From Sterolibacterium sp964437515 (GTDB taxonomy: Bacteria > Pseudomonadota > Gammaproteobacteria > Burkholderiales > Rhodocyclaceae): a stretch of DNA of 64,000 nt. Below, one piece after another: positions 7,945 through 17,283 of the stretch. Each line of letters begins with the position of its first letter. The first letter of the stretch is position 1. Below the pieces are notes generated by a model. The model saw only the letters and a list, made by a program, of their open reading frames with translations. It did not search any database and had not been told where the DNA came from. The stretch is from the NCBI GenBank assembly GCA_964437515.1, contig CAYTHB010000004.1:10924-74923 (forward strand), read 5' to 3'. The position numbers and the translations under genes were made by a program.

Positions 7945-9834
7945 CTACATTGTTTTAGCAACAACGCAATTCCGCCCTTGTGCCTTCGCTTCATACAGCA
8001 AAGCATCCGCAGCACAATAAACATCTTCAGGGCAAGCGGTCGCCTGACTGCCTCCCACCAGAATAACCAATCCGAAACTGGCCGTGACGACACCCCGCTC
8101 GCTAAGTTCGTGTGGAATCGCCAAGCCTTCGATGGTCGCACGCACACCTTCAACAAAGGCTTTGGCCACTTCCGGATCCTGATTGCCAATCAGCAAAATG
8201 CCGAATTCTTCGCCCCCCAGCCGGAAAAACTCGTCTCCCGCACGTCGAAGCTGGCCGCGCACAGCCTCGCTCACACTTTGCAACACCACATCACCGGCCA
8301 GATGGCCGTAGTGATCGTTGTATTGCTTGAATTTGTCCACATCCAGAATGCAAAACGCCATGGGTGCGCTGGGGCGCGAACGTCGCGACAGCTCAGCCTT
8401 GAATACCGAATTGAAATGCCGACGGTTATACGCACCGGTCAGTTCATCTTTAACGGCCATTTCCGCCAGACGCTGATTGGCAGCCTCAAGATCAGATGTC
8501 CGTTGCGCCACCATTTCCTCAAGATTCTCGTTCAATCCGCGAAGATTGCGTGCAAGATTCCGGTTTTCAACGAAGGTATTGGCAAAAATATTTGAAGTGA
8601 CATACAGCATGGCACTAATGGCAAAGATGCCTCCCACAAAGGTCAGACTAATTGTCGTCAGAACCCCCAGCGACAGCAGAACATCGTTCAATGCCGTCAG
8701 CAAGAACAGGGTCATCCATACCACCAGCGTCATTGCCCCTGGTTTGCCGGCTCGGGCACCACGCCAGAAGTTGTAACAGGCGAATACGCCCGCAACAGGC
8801 AGAAAAAGAAAATAGATACCTCGAATTTTCTGGAAAAGATCGAGGTTGGGATGAATCGCCATCGCTGCAATCGTCAATGCCAACACAACGTAGGGCACAC
8901 CAAGCCACCAGTTCAAACGGGGCATCGGGCGATGGAAAAACTGCGAAAACAGGAAAAACAGATACGCGACGAAAATACCCAGATAATGCAGATAGAGCAT
9001 GGTCTCTGGTTCGAAAATACCCATGAACATATCGCTCAATGCCGCCAGAAATGGCACAAACACGATGCTGCACAGGGCACTGACAAGGTACAGCGGGTAG
9101 CGTGTCTTGGCGTAGACCAGCAGGAAGAACAAACCAAATGCCAGAAAAACATAGGCCGTGATCTGGCGCGCCTCGCCCCCTAATATCTGATAACCGACCA
9201 AGGCAAGGTCGTGCGAGTCGTAACGACGCAGTTCGAAGGGCAGTTGATAAATCCCGGTCATCAGGGGCGTATCGACACGAATAGCGACCACCTGATGCGG
9301 CTGGGTGATGGTAAAGCGCACCGGAATCGCCTGTGCGGCGTAATAGCGTTCGACGTTGATATTGTGCGGTCGTCGATACACCTCACGACCATCGACATAA
9401 ACCGTAACGCGCCCCATGTAGGTGTTCAAAAGCAAAACGACTTCCTGACCGACCAACGACGGGGCAAACTCAAACGTGGCGCGATACCAGCCCACCTTGA
9501 AATTCACACCATCGTCATAAGCATGTTTCCACGAGCCCGGGGTTTTGACCAGCCGCCACAGGGTGGTGTCGAGATCGACATTCTTGTTCTGTTCCTGATC
9601 GTCACGGCTAAATAACCACAGCCCTGTGAGCGGGTGCGGCTGATCCAGACTGTTAATGTATATCTGACAAGAGTCGCAGAGCTTGCCATGGCTCATCTGC
9701 GCGGCTGACTGTGCATAGGCATGCCATACAAATGACAAGCAAAGCAGACTCAGAAGCCAGCGCATTGCCAGCGGAATCAATCTCCCGGCTCGATAGCGCG
9801 ACGCAGACAGGGCGTTATTCATCCCGTGCAGCAT
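7945..9834 (-). CDS. Diguanylate cyclase with 7TM sensor (7TMR-DISM type)
   Basis: A membrane-bound GGDEF protein of 629 aa. Order: signal sequence ending HAYA (about residue 41), a beta-rich periplasmic domain of the DISM extracellular kind (about 55-185), seven predicted transmembrane helices (about 205-420), a short coiled coil, then the GGDEF domain. The active site reads GGEEF (540-544), and an RAGD inhibitory site lies five residues before it (531-534), so c-di-GMP synthesis with product inhibition is expected. The protein joins an extracytoplasmic ligand signal to c-di-GMP. The start is uncertain: ATGs at 9834 and 9822 overlap the upstream Nudix gene, while ATG 9765 would place the signal peptide at the very N-terminus. 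Confidence 0.88.
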   Translation of the reverse strand: MLHGMNNALSASRYRAGRLIPLAMRWLLSLLCLSFVWHAYAQSAAQMSHGKLCDSCQIYINSLDQPHPLTGLWLFSRDDQEQNKNVDLDTTLWRLVKTPGSWKHAYDDGVNFKVGWYRATFEFAPSLVGQEVVLLLNTYMGRVTVYVDGREVYRRPHNINVERYYAAQAIPVRFTITQPHQVVAIRVDTPLMTGIYQLPFELRRYDSHDLALVGYQILGGEARQITAYVFLAFGLFFLLVYAKTRYPLYLVSALCSIVFVPFLAALSDMFMGIFEPETMLYLHYLGIFVAYLFFLFSQFFHRPMPRLNWWLGVPYVVLALTIAAMAIHPNLDLFQKIRGIYFLFLPVAGVFACYNFWRGARAGKPGAMTLVVWMTLFLLTALNDVLLSLGVLTTISLTFVGGIFAISAMLYVTSNIFANTFVENRNLARNLRGLNENLEEMVAQRTSDLEAANQRLAEMAVKDELTGAYNRRHFNSVFKAELSRRSRPSAPMAFCILDVDKFKQYNDHYGHLAGDVVLQSVSEAVRGQLRRAGDEFFRLGGEEFGILLIGNQDPEVAKAFVEGVRATIEGLAIPHELSERGVVTASFGLVILVGGSQATACPEDVYCAADALLYEAKAQGRNCVVAKTM

Positions 9835-10447
9835 ACAGGAAGCGTTGCAAACTCACCAACATGCCTGCCGTCGCCCCCCAGATGAAATAGCCCTCCCAAG
9901 GCATCGCGTAATACGCGCGCAGCGCGCCCTGGAACTCGACCTGGTGTCGCTGGTGATTGCGCGTGTCCATCAAAAATTCAAAGGGGACTTCGAACACGTC
10001 GGCCACCTCAAAATCATCGAGCTTGAGGTTGAGCGGCGGCCTGACCAGACCAACCACCGGGGTAATGGTGAAGCCGGTTGCCGTGCTGTATTGGGGCAGC
10101 TCACCGAGCAATTCGACCTGCGCGGGTTCAAGGCCGACCTCTTCTTGCGCCTCACGCAGCGCCGCAGCCTGCGGCGTTCGATCAGACTCCTCACAGCGCC
10201 CACCCGGAAAGCTGATCTGACCGGCATGATCACGCAAGTGGGCGGTGCGCTGAGTCAATAACACAGTCAATCCGGTTTCACGCAAAACCAAGGGAATCAA
10301 GACTGCTGCCGGAGTCAGTGGCTGCTCCACGGATATTTCCGGTTCAAATCCCGTCACCCCCTCCAGCGGCTGCCTGATTCGCTCTGAAAAACGCTCACGC
10401 AGCCAGTCTGCGGTCATCAAACAAGAAGAAGTAAATTCCGCTGTCAT
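9815..10447 (-). CDS. CoA pyrophosphatase-like Nudix hydrolase
   Basis: A 210-aa Nudix hydrolase. The Nudix box GX5EX7REXXEEXG is intact (starting GGRCEESDRTPQAAALREAQ, then EEVGL), preceded by HLRDHAGQISFPGG, which is typical of the NudL/CoA-diphosphatase subgroup. Members cleave CoA or related nucleoside diphosphate derivatives. It overlaps the start of the diguanylate cyclase gene by up to 20 bp, suggesting coupled expression, though no functional link is known. The start at ATG 10447 is the first in frame; an alternative ATG lies ten codons in. Confidence 0.85.
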   Translation of the reverse strand: MTAEFTSSCLMTADWLRERFSERIRQPLEGVTGFEPEISVEQPLTPAAVLIPLVLRETGLTVLLTQRTAHLRDHAGQISFPGGRCEESDRTPQAAALREAQEEVGLEPAQVELLGELPQYSTATGFTITPVVGLVRPPLNLKLDDFEVADVFEVPFEFLMDTRNHQRHQVEFQGALRAYYAMPWEGYFIWGATAGMLVSLQRFLYAARDE

Positions 10448-10506
10448 CGAGAATGAAATGCAATGCTAAAATCCGCAATCGGCTTGAATAAACAGGGTAC
10501 GAACCC

Positions 10507-11211
10507 ATGAAACCCGTCGCAATCTTTCGTCATAGCTCGGGTGAGGGACCCGGCTATTTTGCCACATTCCTCGAACGCCACACGATCCCCATGCAACTGA
10601 TCGGCATTGATGCTGGGGAGCTTGTTCCAGCAACCCCGGATGCCTACAGTGGCTTGGTCTTCATGGGCGGGCCGATGAGCGTTAACGATCCACTCCCCTG
10701 GATCGAACAAGAGCTTTCATTGATTCGTGCCGCCATTGCCCGCGGTATTCCAGTACTCGGTCACTGCCTCGGCGGCCAGTTGATGGCCAAGACACTCGGC
10801 GCGGAGATCACGCGCAATCCACAAAAGGAAATCGGCTGGGGCAAGGTTGAGGTGCTCGATAACCCGGTCGCGGGCGAATGGTTCGGCCATCTGAAAAACT
10901 TCACCTCATTTCACTGGCATGGTGAAACTTTCGGCATCCCTGTCGGGGCGACCCGTATCTTGGCTAGTGCGGCCTGCGCCCACCAGGCATTCGCGCTTGG
11001 ACCGCATCTGGGTATGCAGTGTCATGTCGAGATGACCCGAGACATGATCGAGGAATGGTGCCACATCGGCGCGGATGAAATCGCCGCCCACCCTTGCGCC
11101 ACAGTGCAACAACCAGCAGACATGCTAAGACAAGCCGCAAACGATCTTGCACCACTTCATGCCACAGCGGATCGGCTATACCGTCGCTGGATCATCAACC
11201 TGAAGAGTTGA
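10507..11211 (+). CDS. Class I glutamine amidotransferase-like protein
   Basis: A stand-alone type 1 glutamine amidotransferase domain of 234 aa, related to the GMP-synthase GATase domain. The nucleophile is Cys87 in VLGHCLGGQL, the oxyanion region is FMGGPMSVND, and the His/Glu pair appears in MQCHVEMT. Such orphan domains may act as glutaminases toward an unknown partner or as gamma-glutamyl hydrolases; the true substrate is unknown. It is transcribed divergently from the Nudix gene across a 59-bp spacer and ends at a bidirectional palindromic terminator shared with yajQ. Confidence 0.85.
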   Translation: MKPVAIFRHSSGEGPGYFATFLERHTIPMQLIGIDAGELVPATPDAYSGLVFMGGPMSVNDPLPWIEQELSLIRAAIARGIPVLGHCLGGQLMAKTLGAEITRNPQKEIGWGKVEVLDNPVAGEWFGHLKNFTSFHWHGETFGIPVGATRILASAACAHQAFALGPHLGMQCHVEMTRDMIEEWCHIGADEIAAHPCATVQQPADMLRQAANDLAPLHATADRLYRRWIINLKS

Positions 11212-11227
11212 GCGACAACGAGCAAGC

Positions 11228-11267
11228 CCCAATAAAAACGGCATCCATGGATGCCGTTTTTATTGGG
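11228..11267. terminator. 40-bp perfect palindrome, bidirectional terminator
   Basis: The segment reads identically on both strands (arms CCCAATAAAAACGGCATCCA and its complement). The GC-rich core stem GGCATCC/GGATGCC is flanked by A-runs on one side and T-runs on the other, so it works as a Rho-independent terminator in both directions. It separates two convergent genes, the amidotransferase (+) and yajQ (-). Confidence 0.85.
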
Positions 11268-11287
11268 CGAACATGAAATTCACGTCA

Positions 11288-11782
11288 TCAGTCGCGGAAA
11301 TTGCCGTACTTGATGGGGAAATCCGGCACACTCTTTTTGACCAGCGCGATGGTTTCCTGCAACACGTCACGCTTGGCACCAGACACACGCACGGTATCGC
11401 CCTGGATGCTAGCCTGCACCTTGAGTTTGGAGTCCTTGACGATCTTGACGATCTTTTTGGCGAGTTCGGATTCAATGCCGATCTTGATCTTCAGCTCCTG
11501 CTTCACTTTGTCGCCGGAAACCTTCTGTACCGCCTGCTGATCGAGTCGCTTGACGCAATCCGGTTCCTTCTTTTCCAGTTCGGGGAAGAGCAGGTCTTTG
11601 ACCTGATTGAGCTGAAAGTCCGAGTCGGCATACAGCATCAGCGACTTATCTTTCTCGTTCAGTTCCACCTTGGCACTGGTGCCTTTGAAATCATGCCGAC
11701 CGATGATCTTTTTGCCAGCGGCATCCACGGCATTTTTCAATGCCACCATTTCCACTTCGGAAGAAAAATCAAATGACGGCAT
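11288..11782 (-). CDS. yajQ: YajQ family nucleotide-binding protein
   Basis: At 164 aa, starting MPSFDFSSEVEM and ending PIKYGNFRD, this is a full-length member of the YajQ (UPF0234) family. These proteins have two ferredoxin-like domains that bind nucleic acids or nucleotides. A Xanthomonas member binds cyclic di-GMP and acts with a transcription factor to regulate virulence genes. A GGDEF cyclase lies 1.5 kb away but in a different transcription unit, so any link is only suggestive. It is probably the last gene of the run DUF2788-ppnP-yajQ on the minus strand. Confidence 0.92.
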   Translation of the reverse strand: MPSFDFSSEVEMVALKNAVDAAGKKIIGRHDFKGTSAKVELNEKDKSLMLYADSDFQLNQVKDLLFPELEKKEPDCVKRLDQQAVQKVSGDKVKQELKIKIGIESELAKKIVKIVKDSKLKVQASIQGDTVRVSGAKRDVLQETIALVKKSVPDFPIKYGNFRD

Positions 11783-11794
11783 GACGACCTCCGC

Positions 11795-12109
11795 TCAACC
11801 AAAATGACAAACGTAGTGATACGGCTCAGTCACTTCAATCTCAAAACTCGAATTACCCGCCACACTAAACGACTGCCCCGCGCCATATGGCTTCCAGTCA
11901 GCTTCGCCCTTCATGCGCACACGGCAGTTGCCTGCCACGCCTTCCATGATTTCCGGCACGCCGGTATTGAAGGTCAGTGCCGCACCCGGCAGGATCACAC
12001 CCACACTTTTCTTCGTGCCATCGGCAAACTGCACGCTATGGCTGACGCACTTGCCATCAAAATACACATTGGCCTGCTTGATGACACTGACGTTTTCAAA
12101 CTGAGACAT
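11795..12109 (-). CDS. ppnP: Pyrimidine/purine nucleoside phosphorylase
   Basis: A small cupin of the PpnP (UPF0345/DUF1255) family, 104 aa from MSQFENVSV. The family phosphorolyses many nucleosides to free base and ribose-1-phosphate. Conserved segments include SVGVILPG, FNTGVPEIMEGVAG and the C-terminal SFEIEVTEPYHYVCHFG. The ATG at 12109 is preferred over one five codons upstream because the alignment with E. coli PpnP begins there and it leaves a 2-bp gap to the preceding gene. Confidence 0.9.
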   Translation of the reverse strand: MSQFENVSVIKQANVYFDGKCVSHSVQFADGTKKSVGVILPGAALTFNTGVPEIMEGVAGNCRVRMKGEADWKPYGAGQSFSVAGNSSFEIEVTEPYHYVCHFG

Positions 12110-12111
12110 AT

Positions 12112-12327
12112 TCAGATTCCCCAAAGTTTTTCGATGATGAGTTTGACGATGAAACCGATCATGCCAAACGCCAGCACGAAGAACAGCACGAACGTGCCGC
12201 GCTTGCCTGCCTTCGACTTGTACGCCAGCTCACCGATGATGAACAGCATGAACAGCATGAAAGCACCGACACCCCAGGTGCTGAAAAAGTCGGCGAACTG
12301 TTCTTCGCTGATGCCCATGCCTGACAT
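12112..12327 (-). CDS. DUF2788 family small membrane protein
   Basis: A 71-aa protein with two predicted membrane helices (about residues 18-34 and 46-66) joined by a positively charged loop (YKSKAGKRG). The pattern matches DUF2788 proteins found across Beta- and Gammaproteobacteria. The function is unknown. It lies 2 bp before ppnP and 14 bp after argG, so it is part of a long minus-strand run and probably cotranscribed with at least ppnP. Confidence 0.8.
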   Translation of the reverse strand: MSGMGISEEQFADFFSTWGVGAFMLFMLFIIGELAYKSKAGKRGTFVLFFVLAFGMIGFIVKLIIEKLWGI

Positions 12328-12341
12328 GTATTCAGCTTCCC

Positions 12342-13574
12342 TTATTTCCCACGCCGCGCATTGAGGTTAGCGGCAATCCGCATCCGCAGCGCGTTGAGCT
12401 TGATGAAACCCGCCGCATCCTTCTGATCGTAAGCACCGGCATCATCTTCAAAGGTGGCGATGGTCGGATCGAACAGCGAGTCGGTTTTCGAATCACGTCC
12501 GACGACGATGACATTGCCCTTGTAAAGTTTGAGTCGCACGCTGCCATTCACCGTCTGTTGCGTGTGGTCGATCAGCACCTGCAAGGCACGCCGTTCCGGT
12601 GCCCACCAGTAGCCGTTGTACACGAGGCTGGCATAACGCGGCATCAGGTCATCCTTGAGATGCGCGACTTCACGATCCAGCGTGATCGACTCGATGGCAC
12701 GATGCGCGCGCAGCAAAATCGTGCCGCCGGGCGTTTCATAGCAACCGCGCGACTTCATGCCGACGTAACGGTTTTCCACCAGATCGAGACGACCAATGCC
12801 ATGCTTGCCGCCAATCTGGTTGAGTGTCGCCAGCAGTTCATGCGCCTTCATGCGCTGACCGTTGATGGCGACCAGATCGCCCTGCTCAAAATCGAGATCC
12901 AGATATTCCGCCGCATCGGGGGCATTTTCCGGTGACACCGTCCAGCGCCACATCGACTCTTCAGCTTCCGCAGCCGGATTTTCGAGGTGACGACCTTCGT
13001 AGCTGATATGCAGCAGATTGGCATCCATCGAATACGGCGAACCGCCCTGCTTGTGCTTCATGTCGACCGGAATGCCATGCTCTTCGGCATAGGCCATCAG
13101 CTTTTCACGCGACAACAGATCCCATTCGCGCCACGGCGCGATCACCTTGATGCCCGGCTTCAGCGCATACGCACCCAGCTCGAAACGCACCTGATCGTTG
13201 CCCTTGCCGGTCGCACCATGCGAAATCGCATCGGCAGAGGTTTTGTTCACAATTTCAATCAGCCGCTTGGCAATCAGCGGGCGCGCAATCGACGTGCCGA
13301 GCAGGTATTCGCCTTCATAAATGGTGTTGCAGCGGAACATCGGGAAAACGAAATCGCGCACGAATTCTTCGCGCAGATCATCGATGAAAATGTTTTCCGG
13401 TTTGATGCCGAACTTCAAGGCTTTGGCGCGCGCGGGCTCCAGCTCCTCACCCTGACCGAGATCGGCGGTAAAGGTCACCACCTCGCACTGGTAAGTGTCC
13501 TGCAGCCATTTGAGAATCACCGAGGTATCCAAGCCCCCCGAGTAAGCCAGCACTACTTTCTTGATATCGCTCAT
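12342..13574 (-). CDS. argG: Argininosuccinate synthase
   Basis: The enzyme joins citrulline and aspartate with ATP to form argininosuccinate, the seventh step of arginine synthesis. The 410-aa protein has the N-type ATP pyrophosphatase loop LAYSGGLDTSVIL near the start and the conserved SHGATGKGNDQVRFE segment. It follows argF by 10 bp, and argD lies just upstream, so argD-argF-argG form a compact minus-strand arginine cluster. The lyase gene argH is not in the window. Confidence 0.97.
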   Translation of the reverse strand: MSDIKKVVLAYSGGLDTSVILKWLQDTYQCEVVTFTADLGQGEELEPARAKALKFGIKPENIFIDDLREEFVRDFVFPMFRCNTIYEGEYLLGTSIARPLIAKRLIEIVNKTSADAISHGATGKGNDQVRFELGAYALKPGIKVIAPWREWDLLSREKLMAYAEEHGIPVDMKHKQGGSPYSMDANLLHISYEGRHLENPAAEAEESMWRWTVSPENAPDAAEYLDLDFEQGDLVAINGQRMKAHELLATLNQIGGKHGIGRLDLVENRYVGMKSRGCYETPGGTILLRAHRAIESITLDREVAHLKDDLMPRYASLVYNGYWWAPERRALQVLIDHTQQTVNGSVRLKLYKGNVIVVGRDSKTDSLFDPTIATFEDDAGAYDQKDAAGFIKLNALRMRIAANLNARRGK

Positions 13575-13584
13575 GAATCATTCC

Positions 13585-14508
13585 TCAGCTATCTATTTTG
13601 CCGAGGAGCAAAAACTCCATCAGCGCCTTTTGTACATGCAAGCGGTTTTCGGCCTCGTCCCAGACCACGCTTTGCGCGCCGTCGATGACTTCGGCGGCCA
13701 CTTCCTCACCCCGATGCGCTGGCAGACAATGCATAAAAACCGCATCCGCCTTGGCTTGGCGCATCATGTCGGCATCCACCTGCCAATCTTCGAAATCGCG
13801 CAGACGTTCTTCGTTTTCTGCCTCGAAGCCCATGCTGGTCCAGACATCGGTGGTCACCAGATCGACATCGCGCGCCGCCTCCATGGGGTCGGCAAACTCT
13901 TCGTAGTTATCCGTACCGTACAAGCCCGCACGCTCTGGCTCGACTTCGTAGCCCGGCGGGGTAGAGACATGCACATTGAAACCAAAGACTTCGGCGGCCT
14001 GCAGCCAAGTGTTGCAGACGTTATTGGAATCGCCAATCCATGCCACCGTCTTACCCGCTATCGGGCCGCGTTGTTCGATGTAAGTGTAAATATCCGCCAG
14101 AATTTGGCAAGGATGATATTCGTTGGTCAGTCCATTGATGACCGGCACACGCGAGTTGGCAGCGAAACGTTCGATGATGTCTTGTTCAAAGGTGCGGATC
14201 ATGACGATATCGCTCATCCGCGAAATCACCTGCGCCGCGTCTTCGACCGGCTCGCCGCGCCCCAGTTGCGAATCGCGGGTGTTGAGATAAATCGCGCTAC
14301 CACCCAGTTGCTGGATACCCGCTTCGAAAGACAGGCGCGTGCGCGTACTGGCCTTCTCGAAAATCATCACCAGCGTGCGATCAGACAGCGGCCAGTAGCG
14401 TTGATACGCCTTGAACTGCTGCTTGATGATGCGCGTGCGCTGGAACAGATACTCATGTTCGGCGCGGGTAAAGTCCTTGAATTGCAGAAAATGTCTGACA
14501 GGAACCAT
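13585..14508 (-). CDS. argF: Ornithine carbamoyltransferase
   Basis: Transfers the carbamoyl group from carbamoyl phosphate to ornithine to give citrulline. The family signatures are clear: KASTRTRLSF for carbamoyl phosphate, NEYHPCQILAD, and HCLPAHRGEE near the C-terminus. The start is put at ATG 14508 (MVPVRHFLQFKDFT, 307 aa), which fits the usual N-terminus and has GGTGA 7 nt upstream; another ATG two codons earlier sits too close to that site. Lies between argD and argG. Confidence 0.96.
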   Translation of the reverse strand: MVPVRHFLQFKDFTRAEHEYLFQRTRIIKQQFKAYQRYWPLSDRTLVMIFEKASTRTRLSFEAGIQQLGGSAIYLNTRDSQLGRGEPVEDAAQVISRMSDIVMIRTFEQDIIERFAANSRVPVINGLTNEYHPCQILADIYTYIEQRGPIAGKTVAWIGDSNNVCNTWLQAAEVFGFNVHVSTPPGYEVEPERAGLYGTDNYEEFADPMEAARDVDLVTTDVWTSMGFEAENEERLRDFEDWQVDADMMRQAKADAVFMHCLPAHRGEEVAAEVIDGAQSVVWDEAENRLHVQKALMEFLLLGKIDS

Positions 14509-14574
14509 ATTCATTTCACCGATCCATCGCCCGTGCCCTGGTATCAAGTACAGGCTTCGATCTTCAATCTAACT

Positions 14575-15747
14575 TCATACGGCAACGAACTCGCGGATCA
14601 GACGAGACAAGGTTGTCACCAACTCGGTGGCCTCGGCATCGCTGAACGTCAGCGGTGGCAACAGGCGCACCACTTTATCGGCCGTCACGTTAATCAACAG
14701 CCCCGCTTCCAGCGCGCGCTTCACCAGATCGGCGCAGGGGCGATCCAGCTCGATGCCGATCATCAAGCCCTCGCCGCGAATATCGGTCACCGCCGCAACA
14801 CCTTCCAGCGCCTGAGCCAAGCCTTGGCGTATCGTCTGCCCCAAAGCCGCGGCACGCGCCAGCAAACCATCCTGCTCGATGACCTGCAAAGTCGTCAGCG
14901 CGGCTGTGCACGCCAGCGGATTACCACCAAATGTGGAGCCATGATTGCCCGCGCCGAACACCCCCACCGCCTTGCCTGCTGCCAGACACGCGCCAATCGG
15001 TACGCCCGAACCCAAGCCTTTTGCCAGCGTCATCACATCCGGCAAAATGCCCGCGCGCTGATGGGCGAACCAGCGTCCGGTACGCCCCAGACCGCATTGC
15101 ACCTCATCGACCATGAACAGCCAGTCGTTCGCCGTGCACAACTGGCGCAAGCCCTGCATGTATTCATCATGCGCCAGACGGATACCGCCCTCGCCCTGAA
15201 TCGGCTCGAACAGCACCGCCACGACATTGGCGTTGTTGCGCGCCACCGCCTCGACGGCGGCGAGATCATCATAAGGGACGCGGATAAACCCGCTCACCAA
15301 CGGCTCGAAGCCGGCTTGCACCTTGCGATTTCCGGTTGCCGAGAGCGTGGCCAGCGTGCGTCCGTGGAAGGCTTTTTCCATGACGATGATCGCCGGCTGC
15401 TCGACACCCTTGTTGTGGCCGTACATACGCGCCAGCTTGATGGCAGCCTCATTGGCTTCACAACCGGAATTGCAGAAAAACACTTCAGCCATACCCGAAC
15501 AAGCCGCCAACTGATCGGCGGCATGCTCCTGTTCGCGCACCTGATACAGATTCGAGGTATGAATCAGCCGCCCGACCTGAGCGGACAAAGCCTGCACCAG
15601 ACGCGGATGATTGTGCCCCAGCGTATTGACGGCAATCCCCGACAGCGCATCGAGATAACGCCGCCCGGTCTCGTCATAGAGGGAAGAACCTTCACCATGC
15701 GTAAAAGCGACCGACTGGCGAGCATAGACATTCATCAAATGCGACAT
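14575..15747 (-). CDS. argD: Acetylornithine aminotransferase
   Basis: A class III PLP aminotransferase of 390 aa that converts N-acetylglutamate semialdehyde to N-acetylornithine; many members also act in lysine synthesis. The PLP lysine is in MTLAKGLGSGVPIGA, the cofactor aspartate in FMVDEVQCGLGRTG, and the phosphate-binding loop in NSGCEANEAAIKLAR. The ATG at 15747 has AGAGG six bases upstream. It heads the argD-argF-argG cluster. Confidence 0.93.
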   Translation of the reverse strand: MSHLMNVYARQSVAFTHGEGSSLYDETGRRYLDALSGIAVNTLGHNHPRLVQALSAQVGRLIHTSNLYQVREQEHAADQLAACSGMAEVFFCNSGCEANEAAIKLARMYGHNKGVEQPAIIVMEKAFHGRTLATLSATGNRKVQAGFEPLVSGFIRVPYDDLAAVEAVARNNANVVAVLFEPIQGEGGIRLAHDEYMQGLRQLCTANDWLFMVDEVQCGLGRTGRWFAHQRAGILPDVMTLAKGLGSGVPIGACLAAGKAVGVFGAGNHGSTFGGNPLACTAALTTLQVIEQDGLLARAAALGQTIRQGLAQALEGVAAVTDIRGEGLMIGIELDRPCADLVKRALEAGLLINVTADKVVRLLPPLTFSDAEATELVTTLSRLIREFVAV

Positions 15748-15795
15748 GACCAACCTCTGCAGTGTTCAAAACAGATATGGCAACAGCAAACGCCA

Positions 15796-15815
15796 ACGGC
15801 GGCTCGCGCCGCCGT
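15796..15815. terminator. GC-rich hairpin between rpsT and argD
   Basis: A perfect 8-bp stem ACGGCGGC/GCCGCCGT closes a 4-base TCGC loop. It could partly terminate rpsT transcription or lie in the argD leader. The following bases are only loosely T-rich, so terminator strength is doubtful. Confidence 0.35.
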
Positions 15816-15910
15816 CCGTACATTCCACATTATCAAGCGCTTCCTGTATACCGAATACCATGCAGTGCATGGAATAGGCTTTTACGAAAAGAAAACGCTC
15901 CAGCGCCGAC

Positions 15911-16171
15911 TCAGAGTGCCTTGATGGCTGCCGACAAACGGCTCTTGTGACGTGCTGCCTTGTTTTTGTGGATGATTTTCTTGTCAGCGATGCTATCGAT
16001 GGTGCTCATCGAATCCTTGAATACAGCCTGAGCAGCGGTCTTGTCGCCACCGAGGATTGCCTTCTGCACCTTTTTGATTGCCGTGCGCAGGGTCGAACGC
16101 AGACTCATGTTGTGGGCACGCTGCTTGACAGCCTGACGTGCGCGCTTGCGCGCTTGTGCGCTATTTGCCAT
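15911..16171 (-). CDS. rpsT: 30S ribosomal protein S20
   Basis: A basic 86-aa protein starting MANSAQARKRARQAVKQR, with the S20 pattern (LRTAIKKVQKAI, KIIHKNKAARHKSRL). S20 binds 16S rRNA early in assembly of the small subunit. It stands alone with about 115 bp of upstream spacer that must hold its promoter, next to the divergent pirin/murJ pair, an arrangement common in Betaproteobacteria. Confidence 0.97.
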   Translation of the reverse strand: MANSAQARKRARQAVKQRAHNMSLRSTLRTAIKKVQKAILGGDKTAAQAVFKDSMSTIDSIADKKIIHKNKAARHKSRLSAAIKAL

Positions 16172-16285
16172 GTGTGTTATTCCAGCTAGAGCGGTGAAAA
16201 CGAGCGATTATAAGTGGATTTCCATCGCTATTCAAGCACCTTACCCAAATGCTGCCCAAACACTTACCCAAACACACTGACTCGA

Positions 16286-17146
16286 TCAGGTAATCTGCCC
16301 GAAACGGCCGCTCTTGTAATCATTGATCGCCTGTCGAATTTCTGCTTCGCTGTTCATCACGAAAGGGCCGTGACCGACAATGGGTTCGTTGATCGGCTCA
16401 CCACTGAGCAGCAGAACCGTGGCAGCAGCAGACACATCAAACACCAGTTTTTTACCTGCTCGTTCGAATACGGCCATTTCTGCCGCTTCGACATTGACCT
16501 CATCGATACGCAGGCTTCCCTGCAGTACAAACAAGGCGGCAGTATGCCCCTCCGGCAAGTCCAGCGTCACCCCTTGTCCTGTATTCAAGCGCAGATCCCA
16601 AACATTCATCGGAGTGAACGTATGCGCCGGACCGACAGTTGTCTCATAACTTCCCGCAATGATGCGCGCCGTTCCCATGTGTTGCGGCAAATCTACCGTC
16701 GGGATTTGATTCGCCGTAATACTCTGATACGCAGGGGGTGCAGCCTTGTGCGCCGCGGGCAGATTCACCCACAACTGCACCATTTCAAAAGCGCCCCCCT
16801 GCTGTGCAAACTCAGGACTATGAAACTCCTCATGAACAAGACCCGATGCCGCCGTCATCCATTGCACATCACCCGCACCTATCGTTCCGCCGCCCCCCGA
16901 AGAGTCCCGATGCGACACGCCCCCCGCATAAACGATGGTCACCGTCTCAAAACCGCGATGGGGATGCGCGCCCACACCCAGTTTGTCCTGCGTCGGAGGG
17001 AATTCCGTTGGTCCTGCATAATCCATGAGCAGAAACGGTGACATGGTTTCGGCAATGTCGTTATAAGAAAAAATACTCTTTACCGAAAATCCGTTTCCCA
17101 CCCAATGGTTCCCGTTACTGCGCTTGATGAATGCCAGTTTTTTCAT
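16286..17146 (-). CDS. Pirin family protein
   Basis: A 286-aa double cupin. The N-terminal cupin shows the pirin metal site: HPHRGFETVT provides two His ligands, and HEEFHS supplies the third His with a Glu. Bacterial pirins such as YhhW have quercetin dioxygenase activity, while others modulate enzymes or transcription factors; the native role here is unknown. The ATG at 17146 is chosen because GGAGGT lies just upstream; an upstream in-frame ATG would add 13 residues with no site. It is divergent from murJ. Confidence 0.9.
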   Translation of the reverse strand: MKKLAFIKRSNGNHWVGNGFSVKSIFSYNDIAETMSPFLLMDYAGPTEFPPTQDKLGVGAHPHRGFETVTIVYAGGVSHRDSSGGGGTIGAGDVQWMTAASGLVHEEFHSPEFAQQGGAFEMVQLWVNLPAAHKAAPPAYQSITANQIPTVDLPQHMGTARIIAGSYETTVGPAHTFTPMNVWDLRLNTGQGVTLDLPEGHTAALFVLQGSLRIDEVNVEAAEMAVFERAGKKLVFDVSAAATVLLLSGEPINEPIVGHGPFVMNSEAEIRQAINDYKSGRFGQIT

Positions 17147-17283
17147 GGCTACCTCCGCCTGTTGTTTTTCCATCCCCACAATCACTGCATTTTAGAAAAC
17201 AAAAGCTTCTTTATCGAACCAAGGCATCAGCATCAATACGCTCAAGTATCATTGCCCTCCTCACAAGATCGTCTGCAATCTCC

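Noticed and set aside
13561..15924. A 787-codon plus-strand frame opposite argF and argD
   Set aside because: Same pattern: antisense to conserved enzymes, no domain, composition of a shadow frame. Frames at 979-1962, 2136-3776, 21427-22941 and 43920-45794 were dismissed for the same reason.
16236..16277. Short direct repeats of CTTACCCAAA next to rpsT, considered as a CRISPR remnant
   Set aside because: Only about two close copies of 10 bases with irregular spacing; no array structure and no cas genes.
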